This document shows, piece by piece, positions 8,267 to 16,656 of a stretch of 24,007 nt of DNA (position 1 is its first letter; the number at the start of each line of letters is the position of its first letter). The DNA is from an uncultured Prevotella sp. Lineage in GTDB: Bacteria; Bacteroidota; Bacteroidia; Bacteroidales; Bacteroidaceae. Under the pieces are notes generated by a model. That model saw nothing but the letters and a program-made list of their open reading frames with translations. It was not told the origin of the DNA and ran no database searches. The stretch covers positions 1 to 24,007 of the forward strand of contig URLI01000033.1 in assembly GCA_900548585.1 (NCBI GenBank), given 5' to 3'. The translations under genes and the position numbers were made by a program.

Positions 8267-8286
8267 CAATTCCGGAATAAGTGGCT

Positions 8287-8323
8287 TCACGGCAAGAATT
8301 GCCCACGCGTCCGCCTGCCGTGA
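8287..8323 (-). terminator. Possible hairpin terminator after the restriction operon
   Basis: Perfect 8-bp arms tcacggca (8287-8294) and tgccgtga (8316-8323) begin 10 bp past the stop codon of the 1311-residue restriction protein. The loop is 21 nt and no T-run follows, so it is at best a weak intrinsic terminator or an mRNA 3' end stabiliser. Confidence 0.4.
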
Positions 8324-8332
8324 TGCGGCCTT

Positions 8333-11300
8333 TCACTCCATTGGCGCGACCATCCTCTCGATGAAATCCACCTCCTCGTCGCTCAGGCCATACTTGGCAT
8401 ACAGTTGCCTGTCAACCTCCGCCACGCTCCCGCTCCAGTCGATGTCGGAAGCCGGGGTGAAGTCCTGCAGGGGAACCAGTTTATAAACATTCTGATACAA
8501 ATTCTGTGACACTTTCAATATCCCAACCATGAACCGTAGGAATTTCGTACTTAAATATTTCTGTAAGTTTACAGCATAATTTTCATTGTCAAACTTTCCA
8601 ATCACTATAAGTGAATCCGTGCAAACATCACCTGGTCTTCCCACATATGATTTCCCCAGAATTTTAACAGGCTTATTATCAGTTATCAAGCCTGCGCCAC
8701 CATTTGCTTTTGATATAAAAACCTTGTAACAATCCACCAATGGCGTACTTTTTCCAAGCAGCGATGGATTGGCATACCTCACTCTTTCTTTTGAACAGCG
8801 CACACGGCAAGCACCTTCAAAATGAGTATCAGAAGTTTTTTTCTCAATACCCTTTCCGGGCAACCCAAACACGTCCCTGCCAGTCGTCATTGAATTTATT
8901 GACGCAAAGCCATTTGACGAAACTACCTTTTTAATTATCGTCACATATTTATTTAAGGGAAGAACCAAATCAAAATTTTCCTCAAACAAGGGTCTTTCCA
9001 TCTCATTCGTTGTGGCATCATCGAAACATTCCCGAAACAACACATTACCCTCATACCCCTTTTTCCATGTCATTAAGGCGACATCGCCAATCTCTATGTT
9101 TTCGAAAATAGACTTGCCACTGAACGAAACAATCTTCTCGACACCGCCTTTTTCTTTTAGAAATCCGCGCAATTTTGGAAAAGAGTTGTCTTGTGCATCC
9201 GCAGTGAACCACCGTGTTGGCGATACAACCACCGCATTTGCTGGCGACAAGGATATGATTGTTTCGATAAATTTGGGATATAATTGTTTCGACAGACTTT
9301 TATTCCCCTCTGTACGGGCTATACCTTTCTGATATGGGGGATTTCCAACAAAAACATTTAGGTTCATACTTTTCAGTTTCTTCATCAGTTCTTCCTTTCT
9401 TTCATTTATCAAGTCGTATGACGTGTAGTCCGCAATGACATGGTCGGTGTTCATTCCGAGCATCTTGTAGACTTTGCATGTGAACTCGTACGCCACGCCG
9501 GAGGTCGGCAGAGAGTAGATGTTGTCGCGCACACCTTCACCATGCACTGTTATTATTGCGCGTGCGAACTCGCCTTGCTTCGAGGCTATGTCAAGTATCT
9601 TTGTCGAGGAATCGATTGTCCCCTCGTCAAGAGCCTTTATCATCTCCACGGCAATGTGCTGCGGCGTGACAATCTCCGAGGACGACAGCCGCCCAAACTT
9701 CTTCATGGCAACTTCGGCGCGCTTCATGGGCTGCAGGCTCTCATCGCGCATCAGGCTGTTCACGTTCTCTATCTTGTATTCAAGCGCTCTAAGCACAAAG
9801 GGGTTGCACTTCCTCTGCATCAATTTGAGGACGGGCATCTGCAAGCCGACGTTGCTCGCAATGCGGCTGTTTTCGCCGTTGCCGCTTATTGAGTTGATCA
9901 CTGCCGACAGCGAGTTCACCTCGCTGTCGGTAAGTATCGCATAGAACAATATTCTGGCATAGTAGGTTGCCAGCCTCTTGCCGAGGTCATCCTCGCTCGG
10001 TTTCGGCACGTCTGCGGCATCCGGACCGTCCGCGAGCGGCGTTGCGCCAGGCTCCTCCCCTCCGGTTGCATCGCTGAAGCCGAGGCTGCCTTCCTCTCCC
10101 TTTGCCGCCCCCATGTCTATGCCCTTGCGCGAGTCAATGGGGCGGAGCGATGCAATGGCAGACTTCATCAGGTCATCCTCAAGCAGCGCATAGTCGATTG
10201 GTATGTCGCCGGCCTCGTCCATAACGCTGCGGCTCGACGAATATTCGCGCACGGCGTCTATGATGTCCGCCGCCTCGACGCGCCGCAGGCCGTCATTGCC
10301 GATCGTCACTATGGGCGACTGGCACAGTTCCTTGTCCATCCGCTTGCGCAGCCATTCGCCGCCGCGCCGCCCTTCGTAGATGTTGCATAGCTGCACGCGC
10401 TGCTCCTGCAGGCGGAACATGCGCTCCGGGGCGAAGTCAACGAGCAGCGTCTGCGGCTTCATGTTGTATTTTATCTCCTCCCCGCCCTTGCTCTTGACCG
10501 TGCGCACATATTGGTTCTGGAGGCGGAATATGGCCTGGTCGTATTCCTGTGGCGACGCACAGTCCTTGAGGAACAGCATCGTGTCCCACTCCTTCACGGT
10601 GCTTCCGGTGAGCATCCTGTTCACGGTCAGCGTCATTGTCTTGCGTTCCTCCGCCTCGTCCTGCTCTATGCGTTGCCTCACGGAGTCCACTGTGGGGAAG
10701 CCGTCACGGCCGTCAAGCCCCGCGATGTTGAGTATATCGTAGTGGCGCAGGTTCTTGAACTCCTCCCTGTGCGCCTCAAGCATGGCCTCCATCGCGTCGC
10801 ACGACGCGCGGTATGGCAGCACCATGACGATGTGTCGGCACATCTTTCCGCGTTTTATCTGGTCGAGGTCAAGGAAAGGCAGCATGTCGCCCGTTGTCTC
10901 CGCGCCATCAATGGAGCGCAGCAGGGCAAGCACCTCTCTCTCGTGCGCGAACTTGCGGTGCATGCCAAAAGCCTTGTCTGCCGGTATGGAGCATGGCCGC
11001 ATCAGTTCCGACAATGCCGCCGACACGCCGTCGTGCCGCAGGCTCTCGAGCCGCTCGCGCGCCTCCCTGTTTGGCAGGAACGCGAAGCGCACCATCTGAG
11101 GGAAGCCGAAATATGGGTTGTCCCACTCCCGCGTGTCGTCGTCAAGCGCGTTTTCACTGTCCCACCGCTCCTGCTCGTCAACGATGTCTGAGAACTGGCA
11201 GAAGGCTATGATGTCCTCTTTTGTGAACTCGCTGCCCATCAGTATGCGGTAGGGCGTTCCGGAAAGGTGAATGCGAATGCGCGCGTCAAGTGTCTTAAGC

Positions 11301-12268
11301 GCCTCGTTGTCATCGTAGGCGTCGGCGGTATCGGCATCCTCCATCTCCTTCCTCGACAGTTCCTTTTTCATACTGAGCACCCTGCCATACTCCTCCGCGC
11401 GTGCGCCATAGTGGCTCTCGTCTATCAGCAGCAGGTCTATCTTCTCGCCGAACACATCCCTGTGGCGCCGCTTTATGGCGCGGCCACTGAGATCCTGCAG
11501 CGTGAGGAACACCACAACGCCGCCACTTTCCAGCTTGTCATGCAGCGCATGGGCGCCGGCCTCAAGGTCGTGGCTCGTCATGAAGGTGTAGCCCTCGAAC
11601 CTGACATGGCTCTCCACCGTCCGTTTCCACTCGACGAGCACCTCCGCCTTGGCTGACACCACCACGACGAGGCGCGCATTCATCTCAACCGCGCAGCACA
11701 TCGAGGTGAAACTCTTGCCGAAGCGCATCACGGCATACATCAGCAGGTTTTTCCGCCCATGCTCCAGCGCATGCTTGAACTTGTCTATCGTTGTCTGCTG
11801 GTTGGGGCGCGGCTCGAAGTGCTCCGTACGTGGGAATCTGCTCTCCACCGGCACGCGGCCGTCGTCGAAGGAATAGAAGTGATACCCCGCGCCGCCGTTG
11901 TCGTATGCCGCCCGTATGTCGTCCACGGCAAGGCCTATATCCTCCACGGTGGCGTCGCGGAAAAACTCGCGCGAGTAACGCGGCAGCCCCGGCAGGTCGT
12001 CTTTTCTCAGTCTGGCGCGGTGCCGCCGCTCCTCAAGGAAGCGGTGCACGGCGTGGTCACGGAAATACACGTCGTCGTTCACCTTCGCCACCCCGCAGTA
12101 CCTCTCCTTGAGGTCGGGGAACACGGCACTCCACTCGCCGAGCCTCACCTGCACGGGGCGGTATGTGTCGCCCACCTTGAGGTAGTTGGGCACCGTTTCC
12201 GTTGAGAAGGCATAGATGTGCGGCTCCACGCGGCCGACTATCAGTCCGTCAATCAGGTCTGTTTTCAT
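8333..12268 (-). CDS. GIY-YIG nuclease / SF2 helicase / N6-adenine methylase fusion (single-chain restriction-modification enzyme)
   Basis: A 1311-residue multidomain protein. Residues 17-95 look like a GIY-YIG (T5orf172-like) nuclease: HIY 17-19, LKVG 30-33, R42, then RDHAVHRFL 70-78, where D71 stands in the usual Glu position. Residues about 150-620 are an SF2 translocase: Walker A MRFGKSF (181-187), DESH (283-286), HLSGTPYR (334-341), and a motif VI-like QAIFRLQNQY (579-588). A linker about 715-760 is rich in Gly, Ala and acidic residues. Residues about 860-1100 are an Eco57I-like adenine methylase: VTP motif X (867-869), ILDIASKQGEF motif I (891-901), NPPYQ motif IV (976-980). Residues about 1110-1290 are probably the target recognition domain. 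The architecture parallels type ISP/IIL enzymes but with GIY-YIG instead of an Mrr-like nuclease. Its start overlaps the upstream gene by 4 nt (ATGA). The stretch 8480-9420 is clearly AT-richer than the rest. Confidence 0.9.
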   Translation of the reverse strand: MKTDLIDGLIVGRVEPHIYAFSTETVPNYLKVGDTYRPVQVRLGEWSAVFPDLKERYCGVAKVNDDVYFRDHAVHRFLEERRHRARLRKDDLPGLPRYSREFFRDATVEDIGLAVDDIRAAYDNGGAGYHFYSFDDGRVPVESRFPRTEHFEPRPNQQTTIDKFKHALEHGRKNLLMYAVMRFGKSFTSMCCAVEMNARLVVVVSAKAEVLVEWKRTVESHVRFEGYTFMTSHDLEAGAHALHDKLESGGVVVFLTLQDLSGRAIKRRHRDVFGEKIDLLLIDESHYGARAEEYGRVLSMKKELSRKEMEDADTADAYDDNEALKTLDARIRIHLSGTPYRILMGSEFTKEDIIAFCQFSDIVDEQERWDSENALDDDTREWDNPYFGFPQMVRFAFLPNREARERLESLRHDGVSAALSELMRPCSIPADKAFGMHRKFAHEREVLALLRSIDGAETTGDMLPFLDLDQIKRGKMCRHIVMVLPYRASCDAMEAMLEAHREEFKNLRHYDILNIAGLDGRDGFPTVDSVRQRIEQDEAEERKTMTLTVNRMLTGSTVKEWDTMLFLKDCASPQEYDQAIFRLQNQYVRTVKSKGGEEIKYNMKPQTLLVDFAPERMFRLQEQRVQLCNIYEGRRGGEWLRKRMDKELCQSPIVTIGNDGLRRVEAADIIDAVREYSSSRSVMDEAGDIPIDYALLEDDLMKSAIASLRPIDSRKGIDMGAAKGEEGSLGFSDATGGEEPGATPLADGPDAADVPKPSEDDLGKRLATYYARILFYAILTDSEVNSLSAVINSISGNGENSRIASNVGLQMPVLKLMQRKCNPFVLRALEYKIENVNSLMRDESLQPMKRAEVAMKKFGRLSSSEIVTPQHIAVEMIKALDEGTIDSSTKILDIASKQGEFARAIITVHGEGVRDNIYSLPTSGVAYEFTCKVYKMLGMNTDHVIADYTSYDLINERKEELMKKLKSMNLNVFVGNPPYQKGIARTEGNKSLSKQLYPKFIETIISLSPANAVVVSPTRWFTADAQDNSFPKLRGFLKEKGGVEKIVSFSGKSIFENIEIGDVALMTWKKGYEGNVLFRECFDDATTNEMERPLFEENFDLVLPLNKYVTIIKKVVSSNGFASINSMTTGRDVFGLPGKGIEKKTSDTHFEGACRVRCSKERVRYANPSLLGKSTPLVDCYKVFISKANGGAGLITDNKPVKILGKSYVGRPGDVCTDSLIVIGKFDNENYAVNLQKYLSTKFLRFMVGILKVSQNLYQNVYKLVPLQDFTPASDIDWSGSVAEVDRQLYAKYGLSDEEVDFIERMVAPME

Positions 12269-13251
12269 TTCTTTCCCCTCCCGTAGAGCGACCTGAACTC
12301 GATTGGGCGGTTGTTCTCCCAGTCCATTATCTTAGTTGCTATGCCGTTGTGCTTCAGCGGGATGTCCTTGCGGCATCCCTCGCAGTACACCACCTCCTCG
12401 CCGCCGAAAATGTCCTGCGTCTTTTTCTCCACGACACCGTTGCGGCACGAGTTCGGTATGACCATCTTCAGTCCGTCCATCTGGAAAATGTTCCACGACA
12501 CTATCTCCGCCACCTGCACCAGCAGGTCGGCGCCTGGCGTTGTCCCCCAGCGTGCCTCGTGGTACTCGATGAACGTGAAGAGCATGTTCTCGCGTGCCAA
12601 GAGGATGTTGTCGCCCTGCCACTCGTAGCCGTATGTTGACTTGAACGACTGTATTACCCACCTCAGCCATTCGTCAATGCCATTCGTGTTCTCGCCCGCC
12701 ACCCTTATTTTCCTGTCAAGCAGCCCTATCCTCTTGCCTATGGGTATCGGTTCTCCCGACACCGCATCGTAGCGGCTTACGAGGAAAGGCGCCTCGCCGC
12801 AGGTTATCTCGAGGCAGTTTTGGCAGATGTAGTCCTGCCATGTCTTGCCCTCGGCAAAGCGCAGTGGCTCGTCGCTAACCTCCCAGTCATGGCGGCCGTC
12901 CTCCTCGAAGGGGCGGTTGAAGCAGCATCCCTCTGCCAGCAGCGGCTCGTCGGTGGCGTTGCACATCTCGTTGCACAGCCACGCCGGGGTGAATATCTCG
13001 GCCTTCTCCTTGGCGCGCTTTTTCTTCAGGCTCTTGTCCTTCATCACGCGCGGCATTATCACGTTGGAGTTGTCGCCAGTGATCGCCGCCAACTCTATGG
13101 TGTCGCCGAAGGCATAGCCCTTGCCGAGTGCCTCGTAGTCGTCGCACGCCCAGAAGATGTTGCGCCCGGTGGTGTGGTCCCGCAGCAGTATGCCCAGGAG
13201 CTGCTCGGGTATGTCGTTCTCAAAAATGTCAACCTTGCCGTCTCGTGCCAT
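12265..13251 (-). CDS. Adenine methylase-like partner protein of the restriction operon, lacking NPPY
   Basis: A 328-residue protein that keeps the AdoMet-binding half of an N6-adenine methylase: EIFTPAWLCNEM (85-96, motif X), LEITCGEAPFLVSRYD (147-162, motif I with degenerate glycines), YGYEWQGDNILLAR (207-220, motif II-like) and WNIFQMDGLK (253-262, motif III-like). The catalytic (D/N)PPY motif IV expected next is absent; instead come VIPNSCRNG and a C290-x2-C293 pair. Other cysteines (C143, C146, C151) could join a metal site. It may be a specificity or assembly subunit, a regulator of the large enzyme, or a DNA-sensing subunit. The 4-nt overlap with the 1311-residue gene implies translational coupling, and the pair shares one promoter. 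Confidence 0.8.
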   Translation of the reverse strand: MARDGKVDIFENDIPEQLLGILLRDHTTGRNIFWACDDYEALGKGYAFGDTIELAAITGDNSNVIMPRVMKDKSLKKKRAKEKAEIFTPAWLCNEMCNATDEPLLAEGCCFNRPFEEDGRHDWEVSDEPLRFAEGKTWQDYICQNCLEITCGEAPFLVSRYDAVSGEPIPIGKRIGLLDRKIRVAGENTNGIDEWLRWVIQSFKSTYGYEWQGDNILLARENMLFTFIEYHEARWGTTPGADLLVQVAEIVSWNIFQMDGLKMVIPNSCRNGVVEKKTQDIFGGEEVVYCEGCRKDIPLKHNGIATKIMDWENNRPIEFRSLYGRGKK

Positions 13252-13292
13252 AATATCATTTCAATATGGATTCTTGTCGTCCACTATGGTTG

Positions 13293-13325
13293 CAAAGGTA
13301 ATAAAATATTGTGACTAATGGTCAA
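13293..13325 (-). promoter_or_regulatory. Promoter of the restriction-modification operon
   Basis: Minus strand: TTG (13323-13325), 22 nt, TACCTTTG (13293-13300), 42 bp upstream of the start codon. The -7 box is ideal; the spacer is slightly long, suggesting moderate strength. Tandem 22-bp repeats begin 74 bp farther upstream. Confidence 0.65.
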
Positions 13326-13398
13326 TCGCGATGCGTTTTTTATCGTGATGGGCGCAAACAGCATTGCGCAGCGCGCGCGAGAGCATGCGGACGGCGAT

Positions 13399-13486
13399 GC
13401 AAATACGGCGTGTTTACACTGCAAATACGGCGTGCTTATGCTGCAAATTCGCCGTAATTGCTGACCAAATACGGCGAATTTGTGTT
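13399..13486. repeat. Four tandem 22-bp repeats with an internal 13-bp inverted repeat
   Basis: Units start at 13399, 13421, 13443 and 13465, each beginning gcaaatacggcg or a close variant (gcaaattcgccg, ccaaatacggcg) followed by a variable 10-nt half. Units three and four also form perfect 13-bp arms (13444-13456 and 13470-13482, core aattcgccgta) with a 13-nt spacer. The array lies between the acyltransferase stop codon and the restriction operon promoter. It may be a repeat family, a protein-binding array or part of a transcript 3' end. Confidence 0.85.
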
Positions 13487-13512
13487 GCGTATGGTCGTCT
13501 GCGCGAGGCGCG

Positions 13513-14466
13513 TCAGTGTTCTCCTGCGGGACGGTTCAGCACCTCGCGCTTGCCGAAGAGGAGCGGCGAGATGTGCAGGCGGTCCGACAGATAGCCGATG
13601 AGCAGGCTGCCGAGTGTGGCGGCGGTCACGGTGACGGCGCAGAAGGCTATGCCCGACGGGTCTGTGGATATGAAAAACGGCTGGTAGAGTTTTGACAGTG
13701 CGGTGAAAACGGGGGAGAACAGCAGCAGCAGCAGTGTGTTGCTGCCCACGAGGAGCATGGCGCGGCGCACGCGGCCGTCCGTGAGCCTGTACATATATAG
13801 TATGAACGAGGTCATCAGCCATACAACCGCTATGCCGCCTGGGGTGGCGCGGTCGAGCTGCGAGGGCAGGAATATGATAACCGGAATGACGGGAAGCGCC
13901 GCCCACCACGCGGGGCGGAACGCCGCCGTGAACGGCACGCCGGTCTGCCGTATTGCCGCGCCTGCCATGAAATACATGGCGTTTGGCGCGCTCAATATCC
14001 CTGAGCGGGCGAGCAGCAGACACGCTGCGGCGGCTGCGGCAAGTCGCGCGCCGGGATGTATGCGCGTGAGGCGCATGGCGAGGAAGCACACCACGGAGCA
14101 CAGCACCCATGTGTGCAGGTACCAGTATGGGCCGATAGGGTGGAGGAACAGTTTCCTGGCCATCAGCGCAAGCGTCAGGTTGTCGATGTGCTCGCGTATG
14201 GGCAGCACCGCCGCCATCGCCACATAGCCCGACTCCATGACGAGGTATGGTATGAAGATCCACAGCATGGAGCGGAAGAACTGCCGCCGGTCCTTCGACG
14301 TGTTGCAAAGGAAGCCCGACACGACGAGGAACGCCGGCATGTGGAAGGTATATACCACGCGCTTGGCAAGCGGGTAGGTGTCGCCGGCATACACGATGTG
14401 GAACGTCACCATAAGCAGTATCAGCACACACCGCAGGAAATCAATCTCGCCTATCCTTTGCTTCAT
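13513..14466 (-). CDS. Acyltransferase family 3 membrane protein
   Basis: A 317-residue polytopic inner-membrane protein with about nine or ten hydrophobic segments. It begins with the family hallmark IDFLRCVLILLMVTFHI, in which R12 and H23 form the R-x10-H motif of acyltransferase_3 proteins; FHMPAFLVVSGFL follows at about 41-53. Such enzymes transfer O-acetyl or other acyl groups to cell-surface glycans. It is the last gene of a minus-strand cluster, 22 bp after the protease-like lipoprotein gene and downstream of a GT9 glycosyltransferase, which fits envelope glycan modification. The acceptor is unknown. Confidence 0.9.
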   Translation of the reverse strand: MKQRIGEIDFLRCVLILLMVTFHIVYAGDTYPLAKRVVYTFHMPAFLVVSGFLCNTSKDRRQFFRSMLWIFIPYLVMESGYVAMAAVLPIREHIDNLTLALMARKLFLHPIGPYWYLHTWVLCSVVCFLAMRLTRIHPGARLAAAAAACLLLARSGILSAPNAMYFMAGAAIRQTGVPFTAAFRPAWWAALPVIPVIIFLPSQLDRATPGGIAVVWLMTSFILYMYRLTDGRVRRAMLLVGSNTLLLLLFSPVFTALSKLYQPFFISTDPSGIAFCAVTVTAATLGSLLIGYLSDRLHISPLLFGKREVLNRPAGEH

Positions 14467-14488
14467 ATCACGTTGCCTGTATCTCGCG

Positions 14489-15529
14489 TCAGCCTCCGTA
14501 TGACGAATACCAAACCGCGAGGGTGTTCATGCGCAGGTAGCCCTCGCTCATATACATGAAGCCGCCATACGGGTTGGCCGTTCCCCATGAGTTCTTGCAG
14601 ATGAAGAAGCGGCGCATCGAGCTGTCGGTGGCGATGCCTACGATCTCCATGCAGTGGTCGTCGGTGGTGCGCATGGTGTCGAACGCGCGCTGCCGGCTTT
14701 CCTGCGTCACGGCGCGCGTCTCGTCGGCGAGCACCGCTATTCCCCTTGCGAACGAGAACCCCGGCGAACTGGCGTCGCCCTCCCAGCACACGGGGTGGCC
14801 GCTGCGCAGTGCCTTCACCACACGCGCCACGAGTGTGTCCACAGGCACGTTGAGCATGGTGTTGCCGTGGCGGTTGTCGGGCACTTCCAGTGACATCCGC
14901 TCGCCGAACGGCCGGTGTGTGAAACTTGTCAGTGCCTCGTATTCGCCGTGGCGGAACAGCGATCGCGCGAACTCCACCGGCGTGTATTCCGCCCCGTACA
15001 TATACACCCCGGTCTTGTATGCCCCGATGTGGCTGTCCATGATTTGTCCTGCCTCGTCCATCAGCCGCCCGAGGCCGGTCTTGTGCGCTCCTGCTGCGCG
15101 CGCCGCCACCTGCAGTTTCCTTGCGAGCAGGTTGTAGTCGGCGTCGTCGTGCCATGTGTCGTATGGCATCGCGCCGTGGCACTCCATCAGTCTCAGCGCG
15201 TCGGCGGCGATGCCGCGTGTCGTTATCCGCGCCCTGCCACGCGCGAGGTAGGCGCGCTCCACCTGTTCCTCGAGCATTTTCCTGGCCAGGAACGTCACGC
15301 TCAGGTTGAGCGAGTCGCCGCGCATGATGTGCTCCGTCTCTATCGTGGCGAGCATGGCGTATGCCCAGCACAGGCTGCTTTTGCCCTGGTCCTTCACCGG
15401 CGTGGTGCGCATGCGCACCTCGGTCTTGAATGTCCCGGGGTCATAGCGGACGCCGCCCTGCCGCCTGCATGAGCATAGCAGGGCTGACAAGGCGGCAAAC
15501 ATTATCAGTGTGGTTGCTTTTCTGTTCAT
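14489..15529 (-). CDS. Papain-like (C1 family) cysteine peptidase, putative lipoprotein
   Basis: A 346-residue protein counted from the ATG at 15529; a start 9 bp upstream is possible but makes a poorer signal sequence. A hydrophobic N-terminus ends in LLCSC, a plausible lipobox, so it may be an outer-membrane or periplasmic lipoprotein. The catalytic set of clan CA is visible: Q48 (VKDQGKSS), C54 (LCWAYA), H292 (TTDDHCMEIVGI) and N313 (CKNSWGT), plus the closing GGFMYMSEGY. The middle (about 70-280) resembles bleomycin hydrolase-like peptidases more than classical papains. It sits between GT9 (83-bp gap) and acyltransferase (22-bp gap) genes, so it may be only co-transcribed or may process an envelope substrate. 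Confidence 0.88.
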   Translation of the reverse strand: MNRKATTLIMFAALSALLCSCRRQGGVRYDPGTFKTEVRMRTTPVKDQGKSSLCWAYAMLATIETEHIMRGDSLNLSVTFLARKMLEEQVERAYLARGRARITTRGIAADALRLMECHGAMPYDTWHDDADYNLLARKLQVAARAAGAHKTGLGRLMDEAGQIMDSHIGAYKTGVYMYGAEYTPVEFARSLFRHGEYEALTSFTHRPFGERMSLEVPDNRHGNTMLNVPVDTLVARVVKALRSGHPVCWEGDASSPGFSFARGIAVLADETRAVTQESRQRAFDTMRTTDDHCMEIVGIATDSSMRRFFICKNSWGTANPYGGFMYMSEGYLRMNTLAVWYSSYGG

Positions 15530-15612
15530 AAATATCATTGTGGCCTCGTGACAGCCGCATCATGTTCTTGCAACACCTTGATGACATGGCGCGCGCGCCA
15601 TGCCCGCAAGGC

Positions 15613-16656
15613 CTATTCCAGGAACTCCTCCATGCGTGCGGCGATTCTCTCCGGCGCGATGCCGGTGAGGCATGCATAGTCGCCGCGCATGCATGGCGTG
15701 TTGCCGAAGATGCTGCACGGGCGGCACGGCATGTCAAGCTGTATTGAGTTCTCCTCCGGCTGGTTCCATCCCTTGAAGCCCGCATAGGGGTGAGTCGCGC
15801 CCCACACGCTGACCACCGGTGTGGCGACGAGCGATGCGAGGTGCATGTTCGCGCTGTCCATCGTCAGCATCACGTCGAGGTGGCTCATCAGTACCAGTTC
15901 GCTGCGCAGGCCATGCAACAGCCTCGGCACCACGCTGCACTGCGGCATGGCGGCAGCCCATTCGTCCATCGCCCTTCTCTCCCTCTCGCCTCCACCGAAC
16001 AGGAAGAAGCGCGCGGAGGGGTGCTTGGCGGAGATGATGCTTATCACCTCCTTTGTCTTTTCCGGGGGATACACCTTGCCGGCATGCGCTGCGAACGGCG
16101 CGATGCCTATCCACGGGCCGCCGCCGCGCTCGCCCACGGCATCGGCTATCTCTTCGATTGGGCCGCCTTCCTTGGTGAAAAAGGATTCGTAGTCAAGTTT
16201 CACGGGGTAGCCCAGCCGTCCCAGCACGTCGGCGTATTTCTCGAAAGACGACCTCTGCGGCGCGAGTATTTTGTCCTCCTTCCTTGTCAGCTCTCGCCTG
16301 CCACGCCTGTTCTTGTCGATGTGCTCCACGCGGTATCGGTCGGCGTTGAACCTCATGCGCAGATACTTTGACCGCAGCACGTTGTGCATGTCGGCCACGG
16401 CGGTGAAGTTCTTCGCCATCAGTCGCCTGTAGAGTGCGTTTAGCCCCTTTATTCCGTGGTACTCCTTATTCAGGTCGGCTCCCATGAAACCAACGTTTGG
16501 CGCCATGTCCTCGAATAGCGGCCGCATTAACTCGCGGCTGAGCACTGTTATGCGCAGGTCGGGGTACTGCCGTGCCAGTGAGCTGACCACCGGCACCATC
16601 ATAGCCACGTCGCCGAGCGCCGAGAATCTTATGACCAGCAGGTGTTCTGTCTTCAT
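15613..16656 (-). CDS. Glycosyltransferase family 9 (heptosyltransferase-like)
   Basis: 347 residues starting MKTEHLLVIRFSALGD. This start is chosen because the frame upstream is only the shadow of the DUF4254 gene, and because the ATG overlaps that gene's stop as TGATG (1-nt overlap). GT9 features: the N-terminal SALGD nucleotide/acceptor loop (12-16), the central PWIGIAPFAAHAGK region, and the C-terminal donor-site segment MDSANMHLASLVATPVV followed by WGATHP. A cysteine-rich tail (CRPCSIFGNTPC, then C near the end) is common in Bacteroidetes members. It probably adds a sugar to a lipopolysaccharide core or other glycolipid at the cytoplasmic face; the sugar cannot be read from sequence. 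Confidence 0.93.
   Translation of the reverse strand: MKTEHLLVIRFSALGDVAMMVPVVSSLARQYPDLRITVLSRELMRPLFEDMAPNVGFMGADLNKEYHGIKGLNALYRRLMAKNFTAVADMHNVLRSKYLRMRFNADRYRVEHIDKNRRGRRELTRKEDKILAPQRSSFEKYADVLGRLGYPVKLDYESFFTKEGGPIEEIADAVGERGGGPWIGIAPFAAHAGKVYPPEKTKEVISIISAKHPSARFFLFGGGERERRAMDEWAAAMPQCSVVPRLLHGLRSELVLMSHLDVMLTMDSANMHLASLVATPVVSVWGATHPYAGFKGWNQPEENSIQLDMPCRPCSIFGNTPCMRGDYACLTGIAPERIAARMEEFLE

Noticed and set aside
13399..13486. CRISPR-like array upstream of the restriction operon
   Set aside because: Unit length is 22 bp with only a 10-nt variable half; too short for repeat-spacer units.
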